The notes beneath the pieces were generated by a model. That model was not told the origin of the DNA. It saw nothing but the letters and a program-made list of their open reading frames with translations, and searched no databases. DNA of 41,863 nucleotides from Candidatus Thorarchaeota archaeon (GTDB lineage: Archaea > Asgardarchaeota > Thorarchaeia > Thorarchaeales > Thorarchaeaceae), in contig PRDJ01000026.1 in assembly GCA_003345555.1 (NCBI GenBank), positions 1 to 41,863 on the forward strand, given 5' to 3'. The position numbers and the translations under genes were made by a program. This document shows, piece by piece, positions 1 to 8,209 of this stretch; the stretch's first letter is position 1; every line of letters begins with the position of its first letter.

Positions 1-1
1 A

Positions 2-193
2 GAATTGAGCGATGCCGTACTCAGAAGGAAGAACCATGCAGCAATCGCAGATGAGATGGCAGATGTCTTGGCTTGGGTATGCTCTTTCGCAAACTTGCTG
101 AATGTGGATCTATCAGCGGCCTTGGCCAAGAAGTACAATGGTGTATGCCCTCGGTGCAAAAAGGCTCCTTGTGAATGTACTGACACACCCTAG
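2..193 (+). CDS. MazG-like nucleotide pyrophosphohydrolase, C-terminal part
   Basis: The reading frame is open from the first bases of the window, so the N-terminus lies outside; an internal TTG at 5 is unlikely to be the true start. The visible 63 residues hold the EMADVLAW helix typical of the last part of all-alpha MazG-like NTP pyrophosphohydrolases, followed by a CPRC...CEC tail that archaeal members often carry, probably a metal site. Known family members hydrolyse (d)NTPs to the monophosphate and PPi. The catalytic ExxE region would be upstream and cannot be checked. The call rests on the C-terminal pattern only. Confidence 0.65.
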   Translation, partial: ELSDAVLRRKNHAAIADEMADVLAWVCSFANLLNVDLSAALAKKYNGVCPRCKKAPCECTDTP

Positions 194-247
194 GCCAAGT
201 TGCTCTAGCGGGTATCTGACTAACCGGTCAAATGATAGGTCAAAAGG

Positions 248-255
248 ATTAAAAG
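248..255 (+). promoter_or_regulatory. Candidate TATA box for the Sec61-beta gene
   Basis: The AT-rich element ATTAAAAG lies 40-47 bases before the ATG at 295. Transcription would start near 278 with a short leader that includes the GGAG at about 283. Confidence 0.4.
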
Positions 256-294
256 CTAAGGACAGAGAGAGCCTCACGCCTAGGAGATAGGACA

Positions 295-474
295 ATGCCA
301 AAGACTGCTAAGAAACGGAAGGGCAGGAGAGGCGAAGGACCAATGCCCTCAGGAGGCGCAGGGCTCATCAGGTTCTTTGAGGATGAGACGCCGGGCATCA
401 AGATAGGTCCGACCGTGGTTGTGATTTTCGCAGCAGTCCTAGTGATCCTGACAGTCGCGGCCCATATCCTGTGA
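295..474 (+). CDS. secG: Preprotein translocase subunit Sec61-beta (SecG family)
   Basis: This 59-residue protein has the Sec61-beta layout: a basic, Gly-rich N-terminus, the motif GLIRFFEDE (residues 24-32) just before the membrane, and one C-terminal transmembrane helix (about 40-58). It is the small accessory subunit of the SecYEG/Sec61 channel in the cytoplasmic membrane. The ATG at 295 follows a GGAG at about 283 and an upstream TATA-like box. The gene stands alone, with about 100 bases before it and about 90 before eL42. Its length and motif fit archaeal Sec61-beta closely. Confidence 0.88.
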   Translation: MPKTAKKRKGRRGEGPMPSGGAGLIRFFEDETPGIKIGPTVVVIFAAVLVILTVAAHIL

Positions 475-514
475 TTCGGCACTCGGCTAGATTCGCTGTG
501 CCGCGCCCCAAGGG

Positions 515-521
515 TTATAAA
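515..521 (+). promoter_or_regulatory. Candidate TATA box for eL42
   Basis: TTATAAA lies 45-51 bases before the ATG at 566. A start site near 545 would give a leader of about 20 bases containing GGTGAT, a plausible ribosome binding site. Confidence 0.5.
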
Positions 522-565
522 CAGCTCACGGCGGGTGTTGACGGCTTAATGCTGGTGATCCTGAC

Positions 566-847
566 ATGAACATTAAGGGGTCGATGAACAAGTACTGTCC
601 AAGATGTCACAAGTACACTGAGCATACCATATCCACGTACAAGAAGGGTCAGGATCGAAACAGGGCACAGGGAAAGCGGAGAATGGACAGAAAGACCAAA
701 GGCTACGGTTCTTTTCCAAAGCCGATACAACACCGCTTCGCCAAGACCACAAAGAAGACTGCACTGAAGTACAAATGCAAGGATTGTGGATACATAATCC
801 AGACGAAGGGCATGAGACTAAAGAGGCTTGAAGTGGTAAGGACTTGA
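566..847 (+). CDS. rpl44e: Large-subunit ribosomal protein eL42 (L44e)
   Basis: A 93-residue, strongly basic protein with two zinc-binding pairs, C11/C14 (CPRC) and C71/C74 (CKDC), and the KPIQHRFAKTTKK segment typical of L44e. It binds 23S rRNA near the E site of the 50S subunit. Starting at 566 reproduces the family N-terminus, in which a short basic lead precedes YCPxC; an internal ATG at 584 would remove part of it. A GGTGAT lies 8 bases before the start. In many archaea rpl44e and rps27e precede aIF2-alpha and nop10, as here. Confidence 0.95.
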   Translation: MNIKGSMNKYCPRCHKYTEHTISTYKKGQDRNRAQGKRRMDRKTKGYGSFPKPIQHRFAKTTKKTALKYKCKDCGYIIQTKGMRLKRLEVVRT

Positions 848-957
848 TTGGAGGAAAGCCACGTAGCCGCCTCAATTATCACACGTTCTCTTCTTGTGAC
901 TTCTTTCAGCAACGAGACCCTATCTCTACGTAGTTACGTTGAGTTGTGTCGATAGAG

Positions 958-963
958 TTATAA
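958..963 (+). promoter_or_regulatory. Candidate TATA box for eS27
   Basis: TTATAA lies 66-71 bases before the ATG at 1029 in the 180-base gap after eL42. It suggests that eS27, and perhaps the following aIF2-alpha and nop10, has its own promoter. Confidence 0.4.
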
Positions 964-1028
964 TGAAACTCCCACCCGGCCGTAATGAGTGCCTAGGTAG
1001 GGCACCATTTGCCGACTAGAGCACACAA

Positions 1029-1256
1029 ATGATACAGACTGCAGCGGTGGTAGTATTGACTAAAGGAGATGTCGTTCAGCAGCCCCGTTCGCGATTCATG
1101 AAAGTTAAGTGTCTGGACTGCGAGAATGAACAGATTATCTTCGGGTATGCCACGACCGAAGTAAAATGCCTCAAGTGTGGGAAGGTCTTAGCCAAGCCCA
1201 GTGGAGGAAAGGCAAGACTGGAAACCAATGCCAGAGAAGTTGAGGTATTTCAATAA
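1029..1256 (+). CDS. rps27e: Small-subunit ribosomal protein eS27 (S27e)
   Basis: This 75-residue protein carries the zinc ribbon of eS27, C28-x2-C31 and C47-x2-C50, and the conserved core around SRFMKVKCLDCENEQ and SGGKARL. It is a 30S structural protein. It is about 12-15 residues longer at the N-terminus than most archaeal S27e, so the real start may be inside the predicted N-terminus (a TTG near 1056 is available), but 1029 is the only ATG before the conserved core. It is followed by aIF2-alpha after 42 bases. Confidence 0.92.
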   Translation: MIQTAAVVVLTKGDVVQQPRSRFMKVKCLDCENEQIIFGYATTEVKCLKCGKVLAKPSGGKARLETNAREVEVFQ

Positions 1257-1298
1257 GGAGCATCTACGTTATCGTGTCGGTCCGGAGGTCTTGAATCT

Positions 1299-2093
1299 AT
1301 GGTCAAGAAGCGTGCTGAATGGCCACAGACCGATGACTATGCGGTAGCTGTCGCAACCAAGGTTGCTCCTTATGGGGCGTATGTGACATTGCCCGAATAT
1401 GGAGACAAAGAGGGCTTCATCCATATCTCGGAGATAAGCAGCACTTGGGTAAGGAACATCCGCAATCATATTCACGAGAATATGAGGACAGTCGTGAAGG
1501 TACTTCAGGTAGACACTCAGAAGAAACACATAGACTGCTCACTCAGGAGAGTCTCTGCTGAGGCAAAGAGAGCGAAGAACAACGAATGGAAGAGATCACA
1601 GAAGGCAGAGAAGCTCCTCGAAGTGGTTGCCAAGGAGAACAAGATGACGCTCGAACAGATATACGATAGTCTTGGCTGGCCAATTGAGGATACCTTCGGG
1701 GAAATCTACAAGGGACTCGAACGCGCCGCCGATGCGGGGGTCGAAGCACTCAAGGATGTGAATGCGCCCAAGGACGTGCTAGAGCAGATAGCCAATCTAG
1801 CAAAAGCACGTATCGAGATTCCTTCAGTCGACATCGATGGCGAGCTTTCCATTGTTGTTCCCGGTCCTGCCGGAATCGAGGTAATAAGGACAGCTTTGAC
1901 AACCGCGCTTAATCAAAGAGCAGACTACGAGAAATCCACCATGGATATCTATGCCTTGGGAGCACCCCGTTATAAGTTGCATATTGTCAGCCCAAACTAC
2001 AAAGAGGCAGAAGAGATTCTTCAGAATATCATGAACTCTATCACCAAGGGCATTGAGGGCAGTGGCGGGACCGTGAGTTTCGCCCGCAAGTAG
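1299..2093 (+). CDS. eif2a: Translation initiation factor aIF2, alpha subunit
   Basis: A 264-residue protein with the three-part eIF2-alpha structure: an N-terminal S1/OB domain (about 10-85, with GAYVTL and EGFIHISEIS), a helical middle domain and a C-terminal alpha-beta domain starting near residue 170. The trimeric aIF2 delivers initiator Met-tRNA to the small subunit. The serine-bearing loop of the S1 domain that is phosphorylated in eukaryotes corresponds to the segment around EISSTWVRN. The start is preceded by GGAGG at about 1282. The order eL42, eS27, aIF2-alpha, Nop10 is a common archaeal translation cluster. Confidence 0.95.
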   Translation: MVKKRAEWPQTDDYAVAVATKVAPYGAYVTLPEYGDKEGFIHISEISSTWVRNIRNHIHENMRTVVKVLQVDTQKKHIDCSLRRVSAEAKRAKNNEWKRSQKAEKLLEVVAKENKMTLEQIYDSLGWPIEDTFGEIYKGLERAADAGVEALKDVNAPKDVLEQIANLAKARIEIPSVDIDGELSIVVPGPAGIEVIRTALTTALNQRADYEKSTMDIYALGAPRYKLHIVSPNYKEAEEILQNIMNSITKGIEGSGGTVSFARK

Positions 2094-2105
2094 GTCGTGC
2101 CGACT

Positions 2106-2282
2106 ATGACCCACCTCTTCAAGTGTGCTAGATGCGGCAAGTACACTCTTCATGATGATGCATGTCCAATCTGTGGAGGCCATGTCAAAGACCCACAGCC
2201 GGCCAGATTCTCAGTCCAAGACAAATATGGGGAATACCGTCGGAGGGCAAAGAGGGGTTCTGGCAAAGTACCTGCCGCCTAG
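2106..2282 (+). CDS. nop10: H/ACA ribonucleoprotein protein Nop10
   Basis: This 58-residue protein has the Nop10 zinc ribbon (C7, C10, C20, C23) and the conserved PARFSVQDKYGEYRRR tail that contacts Cbf5. It is an essential part of the H/ACA particle that makes guide-directed pseudouridines. The ATG at 2106 gives the family N-terminus; a GTG at 2097 would add three residues. It starts 12 bases after aIF2-alpha and is very likely cotranscribed with it. STT3 on the other strand ends 50 bases downstream, so the two units converge. Confidence 0.93.
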   Translation: MTHLFKCARCGKYTLHDDACPICGGHVKDPQPARFSVQDKYGEYRRRAKRGSGKVPAA

Positions 2283-2332
2283 CGACTAGGCGAATCAGGA
2301 AAGCGGAGACCAATGTCTGCGCACGAACGACT

Positions 2333-5107
2333 TCAGTATAGCTGCACAGGGATCCAGATTGTTCGCCACTCAGATGCCAGTGTGGGCTCGCCAGATGTAA
2401 CTCCATCCCAGAATAGGATACGAATCTGATAGTTCATTCCGGGCCGAAGGGTGACATCTTCAGAGCTTGAAGCGCCTAGCGGTAGGAAGAACTCTGTGAT
2501 GTTCGTACCGGTTGCGAAGTGAGTAGCATTGGCGCCGCCAGTGTCATAGGACCAGTCGCCGTTATAGTCTATGTGGCCGTCGTAGGCCTGGTGACCTTGG
2601 TAGTTGATAATGCGCAGGTCTGACTTGTCAACTGAGCCCAACGGGGCAATCTGTATGCCTAGAGCATCGTTGCCCGTCTGGTAGCCGGGCAGATTGACAC
2701 CAAAGTATATGCGACTGGAGTTGCCTTGGATGTAGACTTTCGCGTCAAACCCGCTTCCCAAGACTGCATCAAAGCTCGCGAATGCCTTCTCACCAGTAGA
2801 CAGGACACCGTCCATTTTGGCAGACGTAAGGTCACCAATCTTTGGTGCCCACTGGGCATTGGTTCTGTTGATGTAATGATAGTACATCGTGTAGTCGATA
2901 TCATAGATCTTGACGAGACCATAGTCTGAGCTAACATAGGCATTCGTGAATGCGCCATGCAAGTCAACTGGCATGTGACCAATCCAGCGAGAGTCGTACA
3001 TATAGCCACCATTATACTCATCGACACTCAGGCGAGCTGAACTGAGGCCCATGGAATTGCCCTCATCTGGACTCGTGGGTTCTCCATAAGACAGCAGCTT
3101 GAACAGTGTTGACGAGTAGAATGCGTCGAGTGTGTAATCGGTCTCGTGAATACTGGTGGTCGATGGATCATCACCTAGATATGTGGCATCATCTATCGTC
3201 TTGGTTCCGAGATAGTCCTCAGCGATACGAACCATCCAAGGCCATTTTCCATCATCCCCACCGAACCCAGCGATCTCATGTCCCCAGTAGACGAGTATCT
3301 GTGTTGCGTTCCAAAGCTTGAAAATCCTAAGGGACTCGGTGAGATTGAGTGCCATCAAAGCATAGCCCATCAGAGCTATCTGAGTGCCGTTGATGGTTGC
3401 ATTATCAACAACTGTGTCGGCTCCGCCTGCGCCGTTTATCCAGTATCCATAATCCCACCAGCTCGCAACTGTGGCTCCACTAGGCATGACGCTGCGTACG
3501 TGTGTCATGGCAGTCTGCCAGTCCCGCCACTGCCCTGAAGTCGAATAGATACTGATGGGAGCAAACTCGGGACCGCCCATGTTTACACCATACTGAATTC
3601 CCAAATAGACATTGACCGAAAGCAGAAGACCGACGAACGTGAATGCTGCGAGTGCATGTTCTGATGTCAAGGATGTACTAATCCTGAATCGTCGACGCTC
3701 AAAAACCGACTTCTGAGCAACGACCTTAGCGAACGGTGCAAGAACGAAATCCACCGCGACTGCTGCAAGCAAAGCTACTGCAGGAGCCAGAATGAGACCA
3801 AGACGAATCATGCTACCGGTGAAGTATACTGCGGCCAATCCAAACAGCACAACAAGCCAGTCTTCGTCCTTACCTCTCTTAAACAGGAAATACATACCGA
3901 GAGGAAACAGGAATATTAAGACTGAAAGTGTCTGATAGAAGCTCGCCCAAGGAGCGGGCAGATGCTCGGCGACGGAGTTGAAGATTCGCTGCTCTAATCT
4001 GAAAAATGGATTTATTACAGCCAAGAACTTCCCGCCTACGAACGTTATAGGATTAGACCCGACTGTTGATATTGACAGGTTCTGACTTGTTTCGTAGGCG
4101 AAGTATGCAGCGACTCCCACGATAGGGGCTACTAAGCCGAGTAGAATTGGTTTTGCGTGGGGTGCAAGAGCGCCTGCGGTGGCGTGACGGTATCTCGCTA
4201 CCCGTAGCCACACCTCATAGCACGCAAGCACGGCCCCGACACCGACGGGAGCAAGGAATGCGAGAGATGTGAGAGTACCCGAAGTCTCGAAACTGCTTCT
4301 AGGCAGCAAACCTCCTATAAACAGCCCAATGCTGAGTGTGATTAGGTAGCTAGACAGAAGCCGCCTGCTGTATCGACCCGTGACCAGCATGAGTGCTCCA
4401 AAAAGTGCGAATAGATCGGTTAGAAAATCGGAAGCACCCCATGAAATCTGAAGATAGCCTAAGCAAAGTCCTGCAGCTACAGCGGATGGCAAAGATCCCC
4501 TCTTGAGAGCGCGAACAAAGAACAAGAGTGTGATGACGATTGCAAAGATACCAACAGACTCGTTATCAAAAAAGCCGGCAGTGGTTCTCTGTATGTAAGC
4601 CGGCATGAATGCCATGAACAACGAGCTCAATAGGCCGACGGCCTTGTTTGAGAGTTCCTTGCCCAGAAAGAACGTGATCAGTGTCGTGCATGCGCCCATG
4701 AATGAGGACATCATTATAGAGACCGTTAACACATCGATGCTGATGCCGAGGCCATTAACAATGAAGTATAGTGTCGCAGCTGTAAACGGCACACCAATGT
4801 ATGTCGAAGCAGGAATGCTGCGGCCGAACGGAACCCAGCTGGTATAATCGTACCAGCTGAAGAAGGATGCGTAACCATTTGCCGCGACGTACTCTGTCAC
4901 TTTGAGCTGGTACCAGCAGTCAAACTCGTGGACTACTGGCTGCGAGCTCATCATAGGCGCCAGACGGACTGCCAAGGCCGCAAAGAACAGAATCGTAAGT
5001 GCGACTACTAGGAGAATAGAGCCTCTAGATATCTTCGCCTTTGGTTTATGGAAGACCTGTCGGAACAGCCTTCCGATTGATTTCTTGAAGCTTCTGAGAC
5101 TCGGCAT
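2333..5107 (-). CDS. aglB: Oligosaccharyltransferase catalytic subunit STT3/AglB
   Basis: A 924-residue membrane enzyme that transfers a lipid-linked glycan to Asn in N-x-S/T sequons outside the cell. About 13 hydrophobic helices occupy the first half and a soluble domain the rest. The catalytic motif WWDYG lies at 550-554, an acidic HEFD motif follows the first helix and the DNE motif (GFFDNE) is in the second luminal-type loop, both expected for STT3 metal and lipid-phosphate binding. The ATG at 5107 has GGAG eight bases upstream; a TTG at 5146 would add 13 residues. It is a single gene, tail to tail with nop10. Two possible partner subunits lie elsewhere in the window. Confidence 0.93.
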   Translation of the reverse strand: MPSLRSFKKSIGRLFRQVFHKPKAKISRGSILLVVALTILFFAALAVRLAPMMSSQPVVHEFDCWYQLKVTEYVAANGYASFFSWYDYTSWVPFGRSIPASTYIGVPFTAATLYFIVNGLGISIDVLTVSIMMSSFMGACTTLITFFLGKELSNKAVGLLSSLFMAFMPAYIQRTTAGFFDNESVGIFAIVITLLFFVRALKRGSLPSAVAAGLCLGYLQISWGASDFLTDLFALFGALMLVTGRYSRRLLSSYLITLSIGLFIGGLLPRSSFETSGTLTSLAFLAPVGVGAVLACYEVWLRVARYRHATAGALAPHAKPILLGLVAPIVGVAAYFAYETSQNLSISTVGSNPITFVGGKFLAVINPFFRLEQRIFNSVAEHLPAPWASFYQTLSVLIFLFPLGMYFLFKRGKDEDWLVVLFGLAAVYFTGSMIRLGLILAPAVALLAAVAVDFVLAPFAKVVAQKSVFERRRFRISTSLTSEHALAAFTFVGLLLSVNVYLGIQYGVNMGGPEFAPISIYSTSGQWRDWQTAMTHVRSVMPSGATVASWWDYGYWINGAGGADTVVDNATINGTQIALMGYALMALNLTESLRIFKLWNATQILVYWGHEIAGFGGDDGKWPWMVRIAEDYLGTKTIDDATYLGDDPSTTSIHETDYTLDAFYSSTLFKLLSYGEPTSPDEGNSMGLSSARLSVDEYNGGYMYDSRWIGHMPVDLHGAFTNAYVSSDYGLVKIYDIDYTMYYHYINRTNAQWAPKIGDLTSAKMDGVLSTGEKAFASFDAVLGSGFDAKVYIQGNSSRIYFGVNLPGYQTGNDALGIQIAPLGSVDKSDLRIINYQGHQAYDGHIDYNGDWSYDTGGANATHFATGTNITEFFLPLGASSSEDVTLRPGMNYQIRILFWDGVTSGEPTLASEWRTIWIPVQLY

Positions 5108-5213
5108 ACGGCGTTCTCCGTTCGGAGCTGCTTTCGACCGACGCAATCTTGGATGCGCTAAAAAGGTTGCTGTTCGTAGAGCTATCGTACATCAATGTCT
5201 GGACAAAAAGCGG

Positions 5214-5254
5214 CTGTCCGGACCAAGGATGCCTCATACTCCGTTCCCGGACAG
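5214..5254. repeat. Inverted repeat between gcvH and STT3
   Basis: CTGTCCGG at 5214-5221 is matched by CCGGACAG at 5247-5254, an 8-bp perfect inverted repeat around a 25-base spacer. It lies about 40 bases after the gcvH stop and about 105 bases before the STT3 start, so it could be an RNA hairpin in the read-through transcript or a protein-binding site. No T-run follows it. Confidence 0.45.
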
Positions 5255-5294
5255 ATGATCAACTATTGACGACTGGAAGCGAATGCATCTCGTT

Positions 5295-5702
5295 CTACTT
5301 GGAAACTATGAAAGCAGAATAGGCTTTGCTGTCCATAAGCTTCTTCAAATCCTGCTTTGGATTTGAACACTTGATTTTGCACATCCAGCCTTTACCATAA
5401 GGATCCTGATTCACAATCTCAGGTGCGTCATCTAAGGCCGTATTCACCTCAGCAATCTGGCCACTGACTGGTGAGAAAACGTCGGAAGATGCCTTCATGG
5501 ACTCAACAAGGCCGCATTCCTCGCCAGCAGTCACATCGGTGCCGGGCTCTTTAATCTCGACAAAGGTGATCTCATGAAGAGCGTTCTGTGCGTAATCGGT
5601 AATCCCGACGATGACCATGTCACCTTGCACCTTCGCCCATTCATGTTCCTTCGTATAGTATAGTCCATCAATGACTTTCGTGCCTTTAGCGCCCTTCGAC
5701 AT
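5295..5702 (-). CDS. gcvH: Glycine cleavage system H protein
   Basis: A 135-residue lipoyl carrier protein with the biotinyl/lipoyl fold. The lipoyl-lysine is K70 in the motif VESMKASS; the YTKEHEW motif near residue 16 is also characteristic. GcvH shuttles the aminomethyl group from the P protein to the T protein. The ATG follows GGTGAG at a spacing of 5-6 bases. It is next to gcvT in the same direction with a 56-base gap that contains a TATA-like box, so it can be transcribed alone. The P and L proteins are not in the window. Confidence 0.95.
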   Translation of the reverse strand: MSKGAKGTKVIDGLYYTKEHEWAKVQGDMVIVGITDYAQNALHEITFVEIKEPGTDVTAGEECGLVESMKASSDVFSPVSGQIAEVNTALDDAPEIVNQDPYGKGWMCKIKCSNPKQDLKKLMDSKAYSAFIVSK

Positions 5703-5740
5703 CCAAGCTCACCTTCGTCTTTGAGTTCAAATGAGACTGC

Positions 5741-5746
5741 TTTAAA
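5741..5746 (-). promoter_or_regulatory. Candidate TATA box for gcvH
   Basis: TTTAAA (self-complementary) sits 39-44 bases upstream of the gcvH ATG in the short gap after gcvT. A start site near 5716 would leave a short leader with the GGTGAG binding site. Confidence 0.5.
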
Positions 5747-5758
5747 TCACTTTGCATT

Positions 5759-6916
5759 CTACCGAGCACGATTCTCGCCATATTTCTGAGGATCGTAGAA
5801 AGGCCATCCAGTCACCTTCGCCTTTCGTACCCGGCCCTTGATATCAATCTCTACTGTATCGCCCTCTTTCGCACTTTCCGGCTTCACGTATGCCATCGCA
5901 ATACCACAATCTAGTACGGGGGACATACCACCGCTCGTAACCATTCCTATCTTCTCACCGTTAATCAAAACGGGGTATTGCTCACGAGGAATCCCTTTGT
6001 CAACCATTACTAGTCCGATACGTGTCTTGGTGACACCGGCCTCCTTCTGCTTCGAGAGAGCATCGTATCCAATGTAATGCGGCGCGACTTTGAATTTCAC
6101 CGCGTATGAGATTCTGGCCTCAAGTGGAGTTGTGTTCTCGTCGAGCTCATGACCGTACAGCACTAATCCGGCCTCAAGACGTGTCGAATCTCTCGCACCA
6201 AGCCCACACGGTTTGACCCCGAAGTCCTTCCCCTGCTTGAGTATCTCTTCCCAGAAAGCAATGGCCTTCTTCTTCCCTGCATCATTGAAGGGAGTGTTGA
6301 GCAAGAGTACTTCGCCGCCCTCCTCGCCCGTGTAGCCAGTCCTGCACAGATAGCAGTCATGCCCAGCAAGCTTCACAGAATTGCAGCTGAATCGTGGCAG
6401 CGCCCTCGCATCTAACCCCGCCATCTTTGACAGCAGCTCCAGCGCGTTTGGCCCTTGCACCGCAATCATCACCACGTCCTTGGATCGGTCCTCGACAACG
6501 ACTTTGAAGCGCTTGGCATTTGCTATGAGATGAGACTTAATCTTCGGGCCATTCGACGCATTGGTAATCCATATGAATTCCATTTCCCCGATTCTGTAAA
6601 TCATTAGGTCATCGTGGATTCCGCCTTTCTCATTGAGACACGTAGCATAGTGACCCTCATTGAGCCCAAGCTTGGCAACATTGTTTGTGGTCAGAGTCTG
6701 CAGAAAATCAACAACCTGCGGACCGCTCACAAAGAAACGCGACATATGTGTCGTGTCAAATATCCCGACAGCTTCCCTAACAGCCATGTGCTCTTCACGG
6801 ATGTCAGTATAACGGACAGGCATTTCCCATCCTGCAAAGGGGACTACATCGCCATGGGATTTGTGCCATTCGTAAAGGTGAGTTCTATCTAGCTTCTCAC
6901 TCAATGATATCACCAC
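5759..6916 (-). CDS. gcvT: Glycine cleavage system T protein (aminomethyltransferase)
   Basis: A 385-residue protein of standard GcvT length. It has the N-terminal LDRTHLYEWHKSHG and VPFAGWEMPV motifs, the FDTTHMSRF motif, GYTGEEGGEV and a C-terminal barrel with GMVTSGGMSP. It releases ammonia from the H-protein-bound aminomethyl group and gives methylene-tetrahydrofolate, or the methanopterin equivalent. The start is GTG at 6916 or 6913, with TTG 6904 also possible; a TATA-like ATAAAA on this strand at about 6945-6950 suggests an almost leaderless transcript. It lies divergently beside pterin synthesis genes, a sensible pairing because the T protein needs a reduced pterin. Confidence 0.94.
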   Translation of the reverse strand: MVISLSEKLDRTHLYEWHKSHGDVVPFAGWEMPVRYTDIREEHMAVREAVGIFDTTHMSRFFVSGPQVVDFLQTLTTNNVAKLGLNEGHYATCLNEKGGIHDDLMIYRIGEMEFIWITNASNGPKIKSHLIANAKRFKVVVEDRSKDVVMIAVQGPNALELLSKMAGLDARALPRFSCNSVKLAGHDCYLCRTGYTGEEGGEVLLLNTPFNDAGKKKAIAFWEEILKQGKDFGVKPCGLGARDSTRLEAGLVLYGHELDENTTPLEARISYAVKFKVAPHYIGYDALSKQKEAGVTKTRIGLVMVDKGIPREQYPVLINGEKIGMVTSGGMSPVLDCGIAMAYVKPESAKEGDTVEIDIKGRVRKAKVTGWPFYDPQKYGENRAR

Positions 6917-7051
6917 TTCCGGGCGAGACGTCGAACCCTCTAGGTTTTATCTCCTTCCATACATCTCCTTCAGAGCAGGTGAAAAACCATCGGTTGCCGC
7001 AGCAGAAGCATATGTGGGCTGGAAGTTGGAGGAGGACAGCGGATCAAAGTC

Positions 7052-8194
7052 ATGGGAGTCCTCAACCTTTCACCAGAGTCGTTCTACCAAGGTTCCGTTC
7101 TTAGTGATCCAAGCCAGGTCTATGAGACGGTACAAAGGATGGAGAAAGACGGAGCGGATTTCATCGATGTGGGAGCGGCATCGACGGCACCTAAGAATGC
7201 CTATGGAACAATAGAAGTGAGCCAGCAGAAAGAACTGAAGAGAATCAGAGAAACGTTGGGATTGATTGTAGAATGTACAAGACTACCAATATCAATCGAC
7301 ACTAGGTCGGCCTCGGTTGCAGAAGAGGCTCTACGTATGGGCGCCGCTCTAATCAATGATACTTCTGGTCTTCGTGCCGACAGTCAAATGGCGAAGCTTG
7401 TAGCGGATAATGCAGTACCCATCATCCTAATGGCTAATTGTGGAGAACCGTGTCTGAGTATTGAATCGAGCTTAGATTCTCTTGGAGTTAGCATAAGGAC
7501 TGCGTTGGGTGCAGGGGTGAATTCAGACCTAATTATCATAGATCCGGGGATTGGATTTGGCAAGCCTGCAGAGATAGACTGCGCTATCTTGAGAGGCCTG
7601 AGAGCTTTCTCATTGCTCGGACATCCGCTATTGGTTGGGGTCTCTAGAAAGGCATTCATTGGCAACCTTCTCGGTTTGCCGGATCCAGCACAGCGACTTG
7701 CTGGAACTATAGCTGCTACGTCAATCGCCGTTCTGAATGGTGCGGATATCATACGCGCACACGACGTAAGAGAAGCACGCGTTGCTGCTGCAATCGGTGA
7801 AGCACTAAGAACACCAGTGTCAACCGCAGGAGATAACGTAGAGATTCTTGCACCATGCAATGAGCGAGAAGCAGAGCTGCTGATACGTCAGGTAGGTGCC
7901 AGTTCAGAGATTATTAGGCAACTGGCGAATAAGGCATTGACGCTCAGTGTTGTGGTCAGAGATGTACTGACCCCGGCAGCTCTAGTACTAAAACAGGAGA
8001 TGCTTGCCTTAGGAGGAGATGCTGCCTATCACTATGACGTAATAGATCATAAGACGGACCGAACAGATGTCCTAATAATCGGGACTCCGCTTCATCTCAG
8101 CAAGCTGGTCAAGAGAATATCGACAATGCGGGATTTCGGACTGGACAAGATTGGCGCGCGAATTCGAGATGTTATGAGCAAGCGCAGGTGTTAA
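7052..8194 (+). CDS. Dihydropteroate-synthase-like protein with C-terminal extension
   Basis: Residues 1 to about 265 form a pterin-binding TIM barrel of the FolP family, with MGVLNLSPESF, SIDTRS, INDTSG, DPGIGFGK and VSRKAF in the expected order. A further domain of about 115 residues follows, as in the archaeal DHPS-related proteins of methanopterin synthesis. It probably couples a pterin diphosphate to an arylamine. The ATG at 7052 lies within the family motif, so several N-terminal strand residues (RIKV) are upstream. The in-frame stop is at 6980-6982 and no ATG, GTG or TTG lies between; GGAGGAGG at 7028-7035 points to an unusual ATC start at 7043. The exact substrate is inferred. Confidence 0.82.
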   Translation: MGVLNLSPESFYQGSVLSDPSQVYETVQRMEKDGADFIDVGAASTAPKNAYGTIEVSQQKELKRIRETLGLIVECTRLPISIDTRSASVAEEALRMGAALINDTSGLRADSQMAKLVADNAVPIILMANCGEPCLSIESSLDSLGVSIRTALGAGVNSDLIIIDPGIGFGKPAEIDCAILRGLRAFSLLGHPLLVGVSRKAFIGNLLGLPDPAQRLAGTIAATSIAVLNGADIIRAHDVREARVAAAIGEALRTPVSTAGDNVEILAPCNEREAELLIRQVGASSEIIRQLANKALTLSVVVRDVLTPAALVLKQEMLALGGDAAYHYDVIDHKTDRTDVLIIGTPLHLSKLVKRISTMRDFGLDKIGARIRDVMSKRRC

Positions 8195-8209
8195 TCGGGG
8201 TGATTATGG

